DNA from: DASUPK01 sp036276255
Lineage (GTDB): Bacteria; Actinomycetota; Thermoleophilia; Solirubrobacterales; 70-9
Assembly: GCA_036276255.1 (NCBI GenBank)
Contig: DASUPK010000031.1
Coordinates: 1 to 12,811, forward strand
Length of the DNA: 12,811 bases
Reading direction: 5' to 3'
Below the pieces are notes generated by a model, which did no database searches, was not told the DNA's origin, and saw nothing but the letters and a program-made list of their open reading frames with translations. Shown here piece after piece: positions 6,367-11,472 of the stretch. Position 1 is the first letter of the stretch; each line of letters opens with the position of its first letter. Position numbers and translations under genes: made by a program.

Positions 6367-7737
6367 TCATGACTCCCCCGTCGCTCCCGCCTTTCCGGCT
6401 TTGCTCGGCGCACTGATCTCGCCCCAGAGCTCATGCACAGCCTGGACGATGATCTCCGAGAAGGTCGGGAACGGCTGAATCGTGTCGCGGATCACCCCGA
6501 CCGGTACGCGCCCGCGGATCGCGAGGGTCGCCTGCTGCAGCCACTCGCCCGCCTCGGGGCCGAGCGCGTAGGCGCCGGTCAGGCGCTCCCCGTCGCTGAG
6601 CAGGGTGAGGAAGCCCTTCGACTCCTTGTACGCATGCGTATAGGTCTCGGTCTTGGCCACCTCCGCCAGGCGGGCGGTTCCGCTGAACTCGCCCTCCGAC
6701 TCGCCCACCGCGGCCGCCTGAGGATCCGTGTAGGTGACCCGCGGAACGGCCTCGTAGTTCGTGACGCGATCCTCGCCGAGGATGTTCGAGGCGATGACCT
6801 CGCCCTCGTACTTGCCGACGTGAGTCAGCGGCCAGATGCCGTTGACGTCCCCCATCGCCCAGAGGCGGTCGCCGGCGCGCAGGTGATCGTCCACCTCGAT
6901 CCCCTTGGGGTTGGCTTCGACCCCAACGGTCTCGAGGCCGATCCCTTCTACCCGCGGTCGCCGCCCGGTCGCGACCAGTATCCGATCGCCGCGCAGCTCG
7001 CGCCCATCGTCGAGCTCGAGGACGTAGTCCTTGCCGTCCCGCCGTGCTGCGGTCGCCTGCACCCCGAGGGCAAGCTCGATGCCCTCCGCTTCGAGCGTCT
7101 CGCCGAGCGCCTTGCCGAGCGCCTCGGGCTCTCGGGCGAGCACATGCTCCGCGGCGTCGAGGACCACCGCTTCGCCGCCGAGGCGCTTCACGACCTGCGC
7201 CAGCTCGACGCCGGCGGGCCCGGCGCCGATCACCAGGAGCCGGCCGGGAACCGCCTTCATGCTCGTCGCCTCTCGCGTGCCCCACAGTCCGTCCAGGTCC
7301 CTGAGGCCCGGGACCGGCGGCACGAAGGGGTCGGCTCCGTTTGCGAGCACGACGTGCTCCGTCGTGTACTGCTTGCCCTCCACCTCGACCACGCCGGTGC
7401 CGGCGAGCCGTCCGGAGCCGCGGAGCAGGTCGATGTCGTGGTCCGCCAGCCAGGTCTCTTGGCCGTCGTCGGAATAGCCGGAGACCATGAAGTCGCGATA
7501 GGCGAGCGCCTCCTTCACGTCGACCTCGGCGACGCCGGCGGCCTGGCGAGCGCCTTCGACGGCCTCGCCCGGCCGCAGCAGCGTCTTCGAGGGCATGCAG
7601 GCGTAGTAGGAGCACTCACCGCCCACGAGCTCGCGCTCGACGAGGGCAACCCGCAGGCCGCCCTCCGCGAGCGCGGCGGCGCAGTGCTCGCCGGGCGAGC
7701 CTCCGCCGACGACGATGACGTCGTAGTCGCTGCTCAA
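6367..7737 (-). CDS. FAD/NAD(P)-dependent disulfide oxidoreductase (Lpd/MerA family), altered active site
   Basis: This 456-aa flavoprotein belongs to the pyridine nucleotide-disulfide oxidoreductase class I family (lipoamide dehydrogenase, glutathione and mercuric reductase). Visible elements: the FAD-binding motif VVGGGSPGE (10-17), the redox pair C-SYYA-C (Cys42/Cys47) in GGECSYYACMPSK, the NAD(P) motif VIGAGPAG (169-176), ATGRRP (256-261), MGDVNG (295-300), and the dimerisation domain from ~330. The catalytic His of the family motif HP-T-x-x-E is replaced: the segment reads QPFPTFSE (421-428), with Phe at the His position and the partner Glu428 kept. Full disulfide-reductase chemistry may therefore be altered. 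The start is TTG at 7737, overlapping the upstream stop by four bases (TTGA) with GAGGGGGC ahead of it. The physiological substrate is unknown; the neighbouring redoxin is an attractive partner. Confidence 0.9.
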   Translation of the reverse strand: MSSDYDVIVVGGGSPGEHCAAALAEGGLRVALVERELVGGECSYYACMPSKTLLRPGEAVEGARQAAGVAEVDVKEALAYRDFMVSGYSDDGQETWLADHDIDLLRGSGRLAGTGVVEVEGKQYTTEHVVLANGADPFVPPVPGLRDLDGLWGTREATSMKAVPGRLLVIGAGPAGVELAQVVKRLGGEAVVLDAAEHVLAREPEALGKALGETLEAEGIELALGVQATAARRDGKDYVLELDDGRELRGDRILVATGRRPRVEGIGLETVGVEANPKGIEVDDHLRAGDRLWAMGDVNGIWPLTHVGKYEGEVIASNILGEDRVTNYEAVPRVTYTDPQAAAVGESEGEFSGTARLAEVAKTETYTHAYKESKGFLTLLSDGERLTGAYALGPEAGEWLQQATLAIRGRVPVGVIRDTIQPFPTFSEIIVQAVHELWGEISAPSKAGKAGATGES

Positions 7738-7940
7738 GCGCCTGCCCCCTCTTCACCGAGCTGGTTGGCCATGTAGGCCCTGGCATCGGCGTCCGCTTCG
7801 TCGGGAGTGCGTCCCTCCTCACGCGCGACGATGTAGGCGGCGTAGAACCCGGACCAGTGGTGCTTCGGGGCCTCCGCCTCATACGGACCGTGGTGCTCCT
7901 CCGCTTCGCGCAGCAGCCCGGTCAGGGTCTCGACGTCCAT
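7734..7940 (-). CDS. Small conserved protein of unknown function (68 aa)
   Basis: This acidic 68-residue protein starts MDVETLTGLLREAEEHHGPYE. It has a central PKHHWSGFYAAYIVAREEGR segment and the helix TPDEADADARAYMANQL. The H-H-W-x-x-(F/Y)-YAAY core flanked by two short helices is familiar from small actinobacterial proteins often found beside VOC/glyoxalase genes and sometimes labelled bleomycin-resistance-like; I do not think that label shows function. It has no signal peptide or cysteines. The ribosome site is excellent: two overlapping GGAG copies (AGGAGAGGAG) lie 5-15 bases before the ATG at 7940. It is the second gene of the operon: it starts 25 bases after the VOC gene and its stop overlaps the TTG of the oxidoreductase gene. 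Confidence 0.72.
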   Translation of the reverse strand: MDVETLTGLLREAEEHHGPYEAEAPKHHWSGFYAAYIVAREEGRTPDEADADARAYMANQLGEEGAGA

Positions 7941-7965
7941 AATGTCTCCTCTCCTGGGTTATCTA

Positions 7966-8385
7966 TCACCGTCCAGGCAGGCGCTCGGTGATCTCCTGGA
8001 GCAGCCAGCTGTTGCCGTCCGGATCGCTGAAGCGCGCGAATGAGCCGTAGGTGGCGCGATCTGGGTCGGGTCCGCTCACCTCCTCGCCTTCGGCGCGATG
8101 GAACACCTCTCCCACGTCGGCCCCCTTGTCGATCAGCTCGGCTCGAGCCTCGTCGATGTCGGAGACGATCAGATAGGTCGTCTGAGCCGACCCTGGTTGG
8201 GCGTTGGTGAGCCCGACGCCGAACTGGATCGAGCAGGCCGAGCCAGGGGGGGTGAGCTGGACGACTCGGAAGCTCTCGCTGATCGGGAAGTCCGCGTCCA
8301 GTCGCCATCCCAGACCTTCGTAGTAGGTCTTGGCGCGATCTACGTCGGAGACCGGTAGCACCACGACCTCGAGCTTCAAATCCAC
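7966..8385 (-). CDS. VOC (glyoxalase/bleomycin-resistance fold) family protein
   Basis: This 139-aa protein has the vicinal oxygen chelate fold of two beta-alpha-beta-beta-beta modules. Module 1 is LKLEVVVLPVSDVDRAKTYY, then GLGWRLDADFPI and VQLTPPGSACSIQFG. Module 2 is TTYLIVSDIDEARAELIDKG, ending FSDPDGNSWLLQEI. The FxDPDGNxW motif near the C-terminus is the usual signature, its Glu being a common metal ligand. Family members handle methylglyoxal, fosfomycin, bleomycin or aromatic substrates, and the sequence does not say which. The frame is open to 8454, but GTG at 8385 is preferred: AAGGGGA lies 7 bases upstream and the conserved domain starts straight after it. It is the first gene of the five-gene redox operon. 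A perfect 14-bp palindrome lies just upstream. Confidence 0.83.
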   Translation of the reverse strand: MDLKLEVVVLPVSDVDRAKTYYEGLGWRLDADFPISESFRVVQLTPPGSACSIQFGVGLTNAQPGSAQTTYLIVSDIDEARAELIDKGADVGEVFHRAEGEEVSGPDPDRATYGSFARFSDPDGNSWLLQEITERLPGR

Positions 8386-8407
8386 GCTCAGTCCCCTTGT
8401 TTCGTTA

Positions 8408-8421
8408 CAGCCGGCCGGCTG
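8408..8421. promoter_or_regulatory. Perfect 14-bp palindrome upstream of redox operon
   Basis: CAGCCGGCCGGCTG is a perfect palindrome centred about 30 bases ahead of the GTG of the VOC gene. On the minus strand TGTAAC follows it directly and could be a -10-like element. An operator for the operon is possible. In such GC-rich DNA, short GC palindromes also arise by chance. Confidence 0.35.
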
Positions 8422-8444
8422 ACCGGCGTGCGCGGACCCTACTC

Positions 8445-8701
8445 CTATGCCCACCCTTCTCTGAGGATTCCCCAGACACTTAGTGGGCTCTTCAAGGTGG
8501 TGCGAAACGGCGGCTTGCCCGGGACCTCGACGTCGACGACGAGCTTGTACCTCGGGGGATTGCCACTCCCGTGTCGGTCCCGAGGATCATCTTCTTCCTC
8601 TCGACGATCGTCGCCGAGCCCCAATATCGCCCGCTCCCGCACCGTACTTACTACGGAGAGGTATCTGCCTGCTACTACGGGGCGAACAGCGGGTAATAGC
8701 G
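8445..8701 (-). pseudogene. Decayed coding remnant resembling a small envelope/membrane-associated protein domain
   Basis: A minus-strand frame is open from a stop near 8703 to the TAG at 8445. The translated part reads like real protein near its end: NPPRYKLVVDVEVPGKPPFRTTLKSP. The pattern N-x-P-x-Y-x-L-x-x-x-VEVPG-x-PP-(Y/F)-R-x-T is one I know from small actinobacterial proteins in which such a beta domain follows a membrane segment and is often joined to SHOCT. After that the sequence runs out (LSVWGILREGW-A, stop), where an intact domain would continue. There is no ATG and no ribosome site in frame; the first possible start is GTG 8642. I read it as a truncated or frameshifted remnant. 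The resemblance is from memory and modest. Confidence 0.4.
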
Positions 8702-8871
8702 ATTACGCAACGCACCCTGCGCAGCTACATTGATCTAGTCCGATGGGATGAGTCCCCGCGAGGGGCCGTGCCGCGAATTTCGGACGGAACGCCGAGACTC
8801 GGCTGATTTTCGAGCAGGGGGGCGGCGGCGAAATCTGGATGCATGCGGTTGTGTGACCGCAGGAGTCAGGC
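8702..8871 (+). other. Non-coding leader with several hairpins
   Basis: No gene is seen here. The stretch holds CCCC-GCGA-GGGG (8754-8765), a 4-bp stem closed by a GNRA-type tetraloop; GCCGA-GAC-TCGGC (8791-8803), followed by TGATTTT; and GCGGT-N6-ACCGC (8845-8860), lying directly against the AGGAG ribosome site (8861-8865) of the next gene. It could be a structured 5' leader of the HEIGH protein gene. I could not match it to a known riboswitch class. Confidence 0.35.
8791..8810 (+). terminator. Possible terminator/attenuator hairpin
   Basis: GCCGA-GAC-TCGGC, a 5-bp GC-rich stem with a three-base loop, is followed by TGATTTT. This looks like a weak intrinsic terminator about 60 bases ahead of the HEIGH protein gene. 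No coding gene on this strand precedes it closely, so attenuation of the downstream gene is possible. Confidence 0.3.
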
Positions 8872-9165
8872 ATGATCATCGCCACCGTAGTCGGGGCGGT
8901 CCTTTTGTTCTCCGCACCGTGCCCCCACCAGGAGCTCGGGCCGAGCTATGGCTGCTCGTCCTTCGGGGCGGGAAGTACGCCCCAGGTCTACGTGGACCCG
9001 GGCTATCCTCGCGCGACCCGGAAGTTCACGTTCCGGCATGAAATCGGCCATTTGGTCTGCCAATGCGCAGACGAAGCCTGGGCCGACCACTACGCGGCCT
9101 GCCGCGTCCGTCATCCGGTGCTCGTCCAGGCACGGCACGAAGGGGTCAGAACAGGGAAGTGCTGA
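8872..9165 (+). CDS. Small, probably exported protein with HExxH zinc-protease motif
   Basis: This 97-aa protein is not one I can name. Residues 1-16 (MIIATVVGAVLLFSAP) form a hydrophobic export or anchor segment. Residues 38-50 (PQVYVDPGYPRATR) precede TFRHEIGHLVC, where HEIGH (56-60) is the zincin HExxH motif. Glu68 in ADEAWADHYAACRV follows, in an E-x-x-AD-x-(Y/F)-A arrangement similar to the third-ligand helix of ImmA/IrrE-type and related gluzincins, though only eight residues beyond the motif, which is very close. Seven cysteines (17, 28, 63, 65, 77, 97 and nearby) suggest disulfides outside the cell. AGGAG sits 6 bases before the ATG at 8872. It converges on the L,D-transpeptidase gene. 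A minimal secreted metallopeptidase is the hypothesis; a degenerate or truncated homologue is the alternative. Confidence 0.62.
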   Translation: MIIATVVGAVLLFSAPCPHQELGPSYGCSSFGAGSTPQVYVDPGYPRATRKFTFRHEIGHLVCQCADEAWADHYAACRVRHPVLVQARHEGVRTGKC

Positions 9166-9173
9166 TGATCGGA

Positions 9174-9197
9174 GCCGGCGTGGATTCTCCAGCCGGC
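9174..9197. terminator. Strong hairpin between convergent genes
   Basis: GCCGGC-G-TGGA-TTC-TCCA-GCCGGC forms a ten-pair stem with a single bulged G and a three-base loop. It lies exactly between the convergent stops of the HEIGH protein gene and the L,D-transpeptidase gene. No T tract is present, as is common in high-GC actinobacteria. A bidirectional terminator is the natural reading. Confidence 0.6.
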
Positions 9198-9203
9198 GAC
9201 GAC

Positions 9204-9929
9204 TCAGCGTGTGATGGTCACAGGCACACCCGCTGCGATGCGCCTGGCCAACCAGCGAATGCTTTGATTGCCGAGGCGCACGCAGCCATGGGAGACCGCG
9301 GTCCCGAGCGTGCCGCCGAGGTTCGCGATGCCGTGTAGAGCGATCTGCCCTGGACCGCCCTCGAACCTGCGCAGCACATCGGAGCGGGCGCTCAGCGCAA
9401 GGGCGAATGGCCCTCCGGGATCGCCGGCGCCGACGCGCAGCCTCTCCTCGACGAAGAACTGCCCATGCGGGGTCGGCGTCGAGGGCTTGCCGACGATCGC
9501 TGCGAAGGACCGGACGAGGCCGCCGTGGAAGTAGGCGAGCACCCGGCGATGGGAGGTCCTGACCACGAGATGCCAACCCGTCGCCCTCGGCACGGTTCCA
9601 CGCTGTTTGATCCAGCCGGTCCTGCCATTTGGGCGTCCGGGCACCAGGACTCGCAGCCATTTGACTCCGTCCGGGGTCGTGGCCTGGCCGACGACGGGGA
9701 GGACGGTCCGTACCCCGGTGATCGGCCGCAGAGCGTGAACCGTGCCGACTTTCGGGCGACTGTCGGGCGACGAGACCACCCGATGCGCTGTGAGCAGCAT
9801 CGCCAGCTCCTGCCTCGGCTTCACGACTGGCGCATTTCGGACCTTCGCGGATGGTGCGGCGGCCACACCGCCGGCCGCGGCAACGACCACGATCATCGCC
9901 GACACGACCTTGAGCCGGGCTCCGATCAT
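9204..9929 (-). CDS. Secreted L,D-transpeptidase (YkuD domain)
   Basis: This 241-aa protein has a signal peptide (~1-25, with VVVAAAGGVAAA) and a small SH3-like region (~60-112, ending GWIKQRG). The YkuD catalytic domain (~118-240) carries the hallmark motif LHG (His199-Gly200), then SHGCVRLGN with catalytic Cys216, His214 and Arg218. L,D-transpeptidases make 3-3 peptidoglycan cross-links or attach proteins to meso-diaminopimelate in the wall, outside the membrane. The frame is open far upstream, but the ATG at 9929 begins the signal peptide, has GAGG six bases ahead, and overlaps the stop of the DUF4333 gene (TGATG), so I chose it. It is the last gene of the collagen-like/DUF4333/L,D-transpeptidase operon, suggesting wall attachment or modification of that surface protein. 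Confidence 0.92.
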   Translation of the reverse strand: MIGARLKVVSAMIVVVAAAGGVAAAPSAKVRNAPVVKPRQELAMLLTAHRVVSSPDSRPKVGTVHALRPITGVRTVLPVVGQATTPDGVKWLRVLVPGRPNGRTGWIKQRGTVPRATGWHLVVRTSHRRVLAYFHGGLVRSFAAIVGKPSTPTPHGQFFVEERLRVGAGDPGGPFALALSARSDVLRRFEGGPGQIALHGIANLGGTLGTAVSHGCVRLGNQSIRWLARRIAAGVPVTITR

Positions 9930-10282
9930 CAGCGAGCCTCGTAGTGGACGTGACCTGAGCCGTCCAGTTCGGTCACCACGAACCGCGTGCTGACGCCCTT
10001 GACGGCGGCTGTGCAGGAGAACTCCAAGCCCGCCTTCTGATGTACGCCCGACGGACAGCTCGCCTGGGCGCGGTCTCCACGCTGCGCCAGACTGCTCTGC
10101 TCGATCGCCCGCTCGACCTTCTCGGTGTTGAGGATGGTGGCCGATCCCGACGAGCCGCACGCCGTGACGGCGAGACTTGCTGCGGAGAGCAGGCCGATGA
10201 CCGACGAGAGAGCGAGCCATCGGCCGGGTGCCGCCGGATGTTCGGCGCGCGGGGGTGGAAGTTGGTTGCTTGGTGGCTGCAC
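9929..10282 (-). CDS. DUF4333 domain lipoprotein
   Basis: The product is about 117 residues. After a Pro-rich N-terminus (1-20), a hydrophobic segment (22-41, WLALSSVIGLLSAASLAVTA) ends in the lipobox V-T-A-C, with Cys42 as the likely lipidated residue. The rest is DUF4333: SATILNTEKVERAIEQ, then the conserved cysteine pair Cys76 (ASCPSGV) and Cys90 (EFSCTAAVKG), and a strand FVVTELDG. DUF4333 proteins are exported or membrane-tethered actinobacterial proteins of unknown function. The start is uncertain: GTG 10282 gives a normal signal sequence but has a poor ribosome site, while the frame runs on into the preceding gene (to 10390). It follows the collagen-like gene by 25 bases and overlaps the L,D-transpeptidase start (TGATG). 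Confidence 0.82.
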   Translation of the reverse strand: MQPPSNQLPPPRAEHPAAPGRWLALSSVIGLLSAASLAVTACGSSGSATILNTEKVERAIEQSSLAQRGDRAQASCPSGVHQKAGLEFSCTAAVKGVSTRFVVTELDGSGHVHYEAR

Positions 10283-10307
10283 GTGCGGGCTTTCTGGGTC
10301 GAATGGC

Positions 10308-11204
10308 CTAATTGAGTTTTTCGATCGCGACCGAAGCGTTCGTATTGGCCTGAGATCCTCCGATGTTCGACGCGAGGCCGACCGCCGCACTCGATGAGTG
10401 ATTCCTGATGGTCAGAACATCGCCGGCGGAGAAGGTGGCTATCACCTGTCCGGTGTTCTGCTGGGTGCCGGCGCCGGAGCCGTAGATCGTGCCTGCAACC
10501 ACGCTTCCATTGACGAACAGCGCCATCTGGTTCGGCTCGGTTCCAGAGACCGAGAAGGTGATCTTGTAGTCACCGCTTTTCAGAAGATTGATCCCCGGGG
10601 TGCCGGCAGTGTGCGTGATGCCGGCGGTCATGAGTCCATTCGTATCCAAGGGCACGTCGGCCTCGATCGGCACCGTCTCAGCCCCGGTGTTGAAGACGTA
10701 CGCGTACTCAGACAGCCCGCTCGAGCCGGCCGGGCCCGGCGGTCCGGCTGGTCCCGTTGCGCCAGGCGGCCCCGGAGGACCTGTAGCTCCGGCGGTTCCC
10801 GGTTGACCAGGGGCGCCGGTGGCTCCCGGTGGGCCCGTGGCCCCCGGTGGGCCCGTGGCCCCTGTGGACCCGGCGGCGCCGGTGTTGCCTTGGACGCCTT
10901 GCAAGCCCTGTGGACCCGTAGCTCCGGGCGGGCCGGGAGCTCCGGGCGGGCCGGGCGGGCCGGGAACTCCAGGCGGGCCCGTGGCCCCTGCCGGGCCGCG
11001 AGGGCCTGGTCGAGAACAGCGGGGCGGCGGCTTGTGGACGCAACGGGAAGAGTGAGCTCCGGCGCTGCCAGTGAACGCGCCCGGATGACAGGGCGGCGGA
11101 CTCCTCGACGGGCAAGCGGCCGCAGCCAAACCAGCCGGCACAAGGAGGACAAGCGGAATCGTTGCGGACAGCAGCAGCAACTTTCGATAGTGCGGTCCAA
11201 ACAT
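10308..11204 (-). CDS. Secreted collagen-like protein with BclA-type C-terminal domain
   Basis: This 298-aa protein has a signal peptide (1-30, LLLLSATIPLVLLVPAGLAA) and a Cys/Pro-rich stretch (31-66). A collagen region of 33 perfect Gly-X-Y triplets (67-165), many of them GPP, GAT and GPA, should form a trimeric triple helix. The C-terminal domain (~166-298) reads AYVFNTGAETVPIEADV, then THTAGTPGI, FSVSGTEPNQMALFVNG, GTIYGSGAGTQQNTGQVI and GDVLTIRNHSS, and ends NASVAIEKLN. This is very like the C1q/TNF-type trimerising head of Bacillus BclA and related exosporium or filament glycoproteins. No LPXTG anchor is present. The ATG at 11204 has GAGGG six bases ahead. It is the first gene of an envelope operon with the DUF4333 lipoprotein and L,D-transpeptidase genes. 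A surface fibre is likely. Confidence 0.9.
   Translation of the reverse strand: MFGPHYRKLLLLSATIPLVLLVPAGLAAAACPSRSPPPCHPGAFTGSAGAHSSRCVHKPPPRCSRPGPRGPAGATGPPGVPGPPGPPGAPGPPGATGPQGLQGVQGNTGAAGSTGATGPPGATGPPGATGAPGQPGTAGATGPPGPPGATGPAGPPGPAGSSGLSEYAYVFNTGAETVPIEADVPLDTNGLMTAGITHTAGTPGINLLKSGDYKITFSVSGTEPNQMALFVNGSVVAGTIYGSGAGTQQNTGQVIATFSAGDVLTIRNHSSSAAVGLASNIGGSQANTNASVAIEKLN
10710..11006 (-). repeat. Collagen Gly-X-Y coding repeats
   Basis: This stretch encodes the 33 consecutive Gly-X-Y triplets. It includes at least one perfect tandem 18-base duplication (CCCGGTGGGCCCGTGGCC at 10825-10842 and again at 10843-10860 on the + strand), so triplet number may vary between strains through slippage or recombination. 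Confidence 0.85.
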
Positions 11205-11292
11205 CCTTTGCCCTCATCCGATTGCGTGGTCGAGGTCGGAGAGCGCCAGACTGCTTGAGGGCTCCGATCTCGCATGCCTGAAAGCCACCATC

Positions 11293-11320
11293 GGGGATTC
11301 GGTCAGGGGACACAATCCCC
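11293..11320. promoter_or_regulatory. Dyad GGGGATT-N14-AATCCCC
   Basis: GGGGATT at 11293-11299 and AATCCCC at 11314-11320 form a seven-base inverted repeat with a 14-base spacer upstream of the collagen-like gene. The right arm is part of the shared element described below. It could let a dimeric regulator bind, or could be a chance extension of the GGGGAT-type half site. Confidence 0.35.
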
Positions 11321-11361
11321 CAGACGTGTGAGTGGTGCGATATCCCCCGAAAGAGCTACCT
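11311..11361 (-). promoter_or_regulatory. Shared regulatory element, copy 1 (collagen-like gene)
   Basis: Read towards the collagen-like gene, this element contains CGGGGGATATCGC and, 27 bases further on, a second GGGGGAT (TCTGGGGGATTGTG). The same element lies upstream of the ice-binding-like gene, also read in that gene's direction. The first 25 bases match at 22 of 25 positions without a gap. The remaining part matches at about 21 of 27 columns with one one-base gap. It ends 106 bases ahead of the collagen-like start codon. It is probably a pair of operator half sites or a special promoter for both genes. Confidence 0.65.
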
Positions 11362-11422
11362 TGAAATAGACTGTTCACCTCGTCCAAAAACCCCCGCCGT
11401 GGCACGCCTTTATGTAAAACTT

Positions 11423-11451
11423 TTGACGGATAGTTCAAGTGCTGGCTAAAC
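11423..11451 (+). promoter_or_regulatory. Possible promoter of the PAS-LuxR gene
   Basis: TTGACG (11423-11428) and CTAAAC (11446-11451) are 17 bases apart, a fair -35/-10 pair in an unusually AT-rich stretch. Transcription would start about 15 bases ahead of the ATG at 11473. The ribosome site GGGGGAG (11458-11464) also contains GGGGGA, the heart of the shared element, so autoregulation is conceivable. Confidence 0.4.
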
Positions 11452-11472
11452 CAAATAGGGGGAGATCAAGAG

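Noticed and set aside
6433..7776. 447-codon open frame on the plus strand opposite the disulfide oxidoreductase gene
   Set aside because: It is antisense to a gene with clear flavoprotein motifs. Long antisense frames are expected in GC-rich DNA; its translation is Arg/Leu/Ala-rich with no family features and it has no ribosome site.
8866..9660. 264-codon minus-strand frame opposite the HEIGH gene and running into the L,D-transpeptidase gene
   Set aside because: It is out of frame with the transpeptidase, whose YkuD motifs are unmistakable, and its translation is arginine-rich without family features. The opposite-strand HEIGH frame has a ribosome site and an export segment.
10710..11006. 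Short GC-rich tandem repeats as a CRISPR array
   Set aside because: The repeats have a nine-base (Gly-X-Y codon) rhythm, no spacers, and encode an uninterrupted collagen helix.
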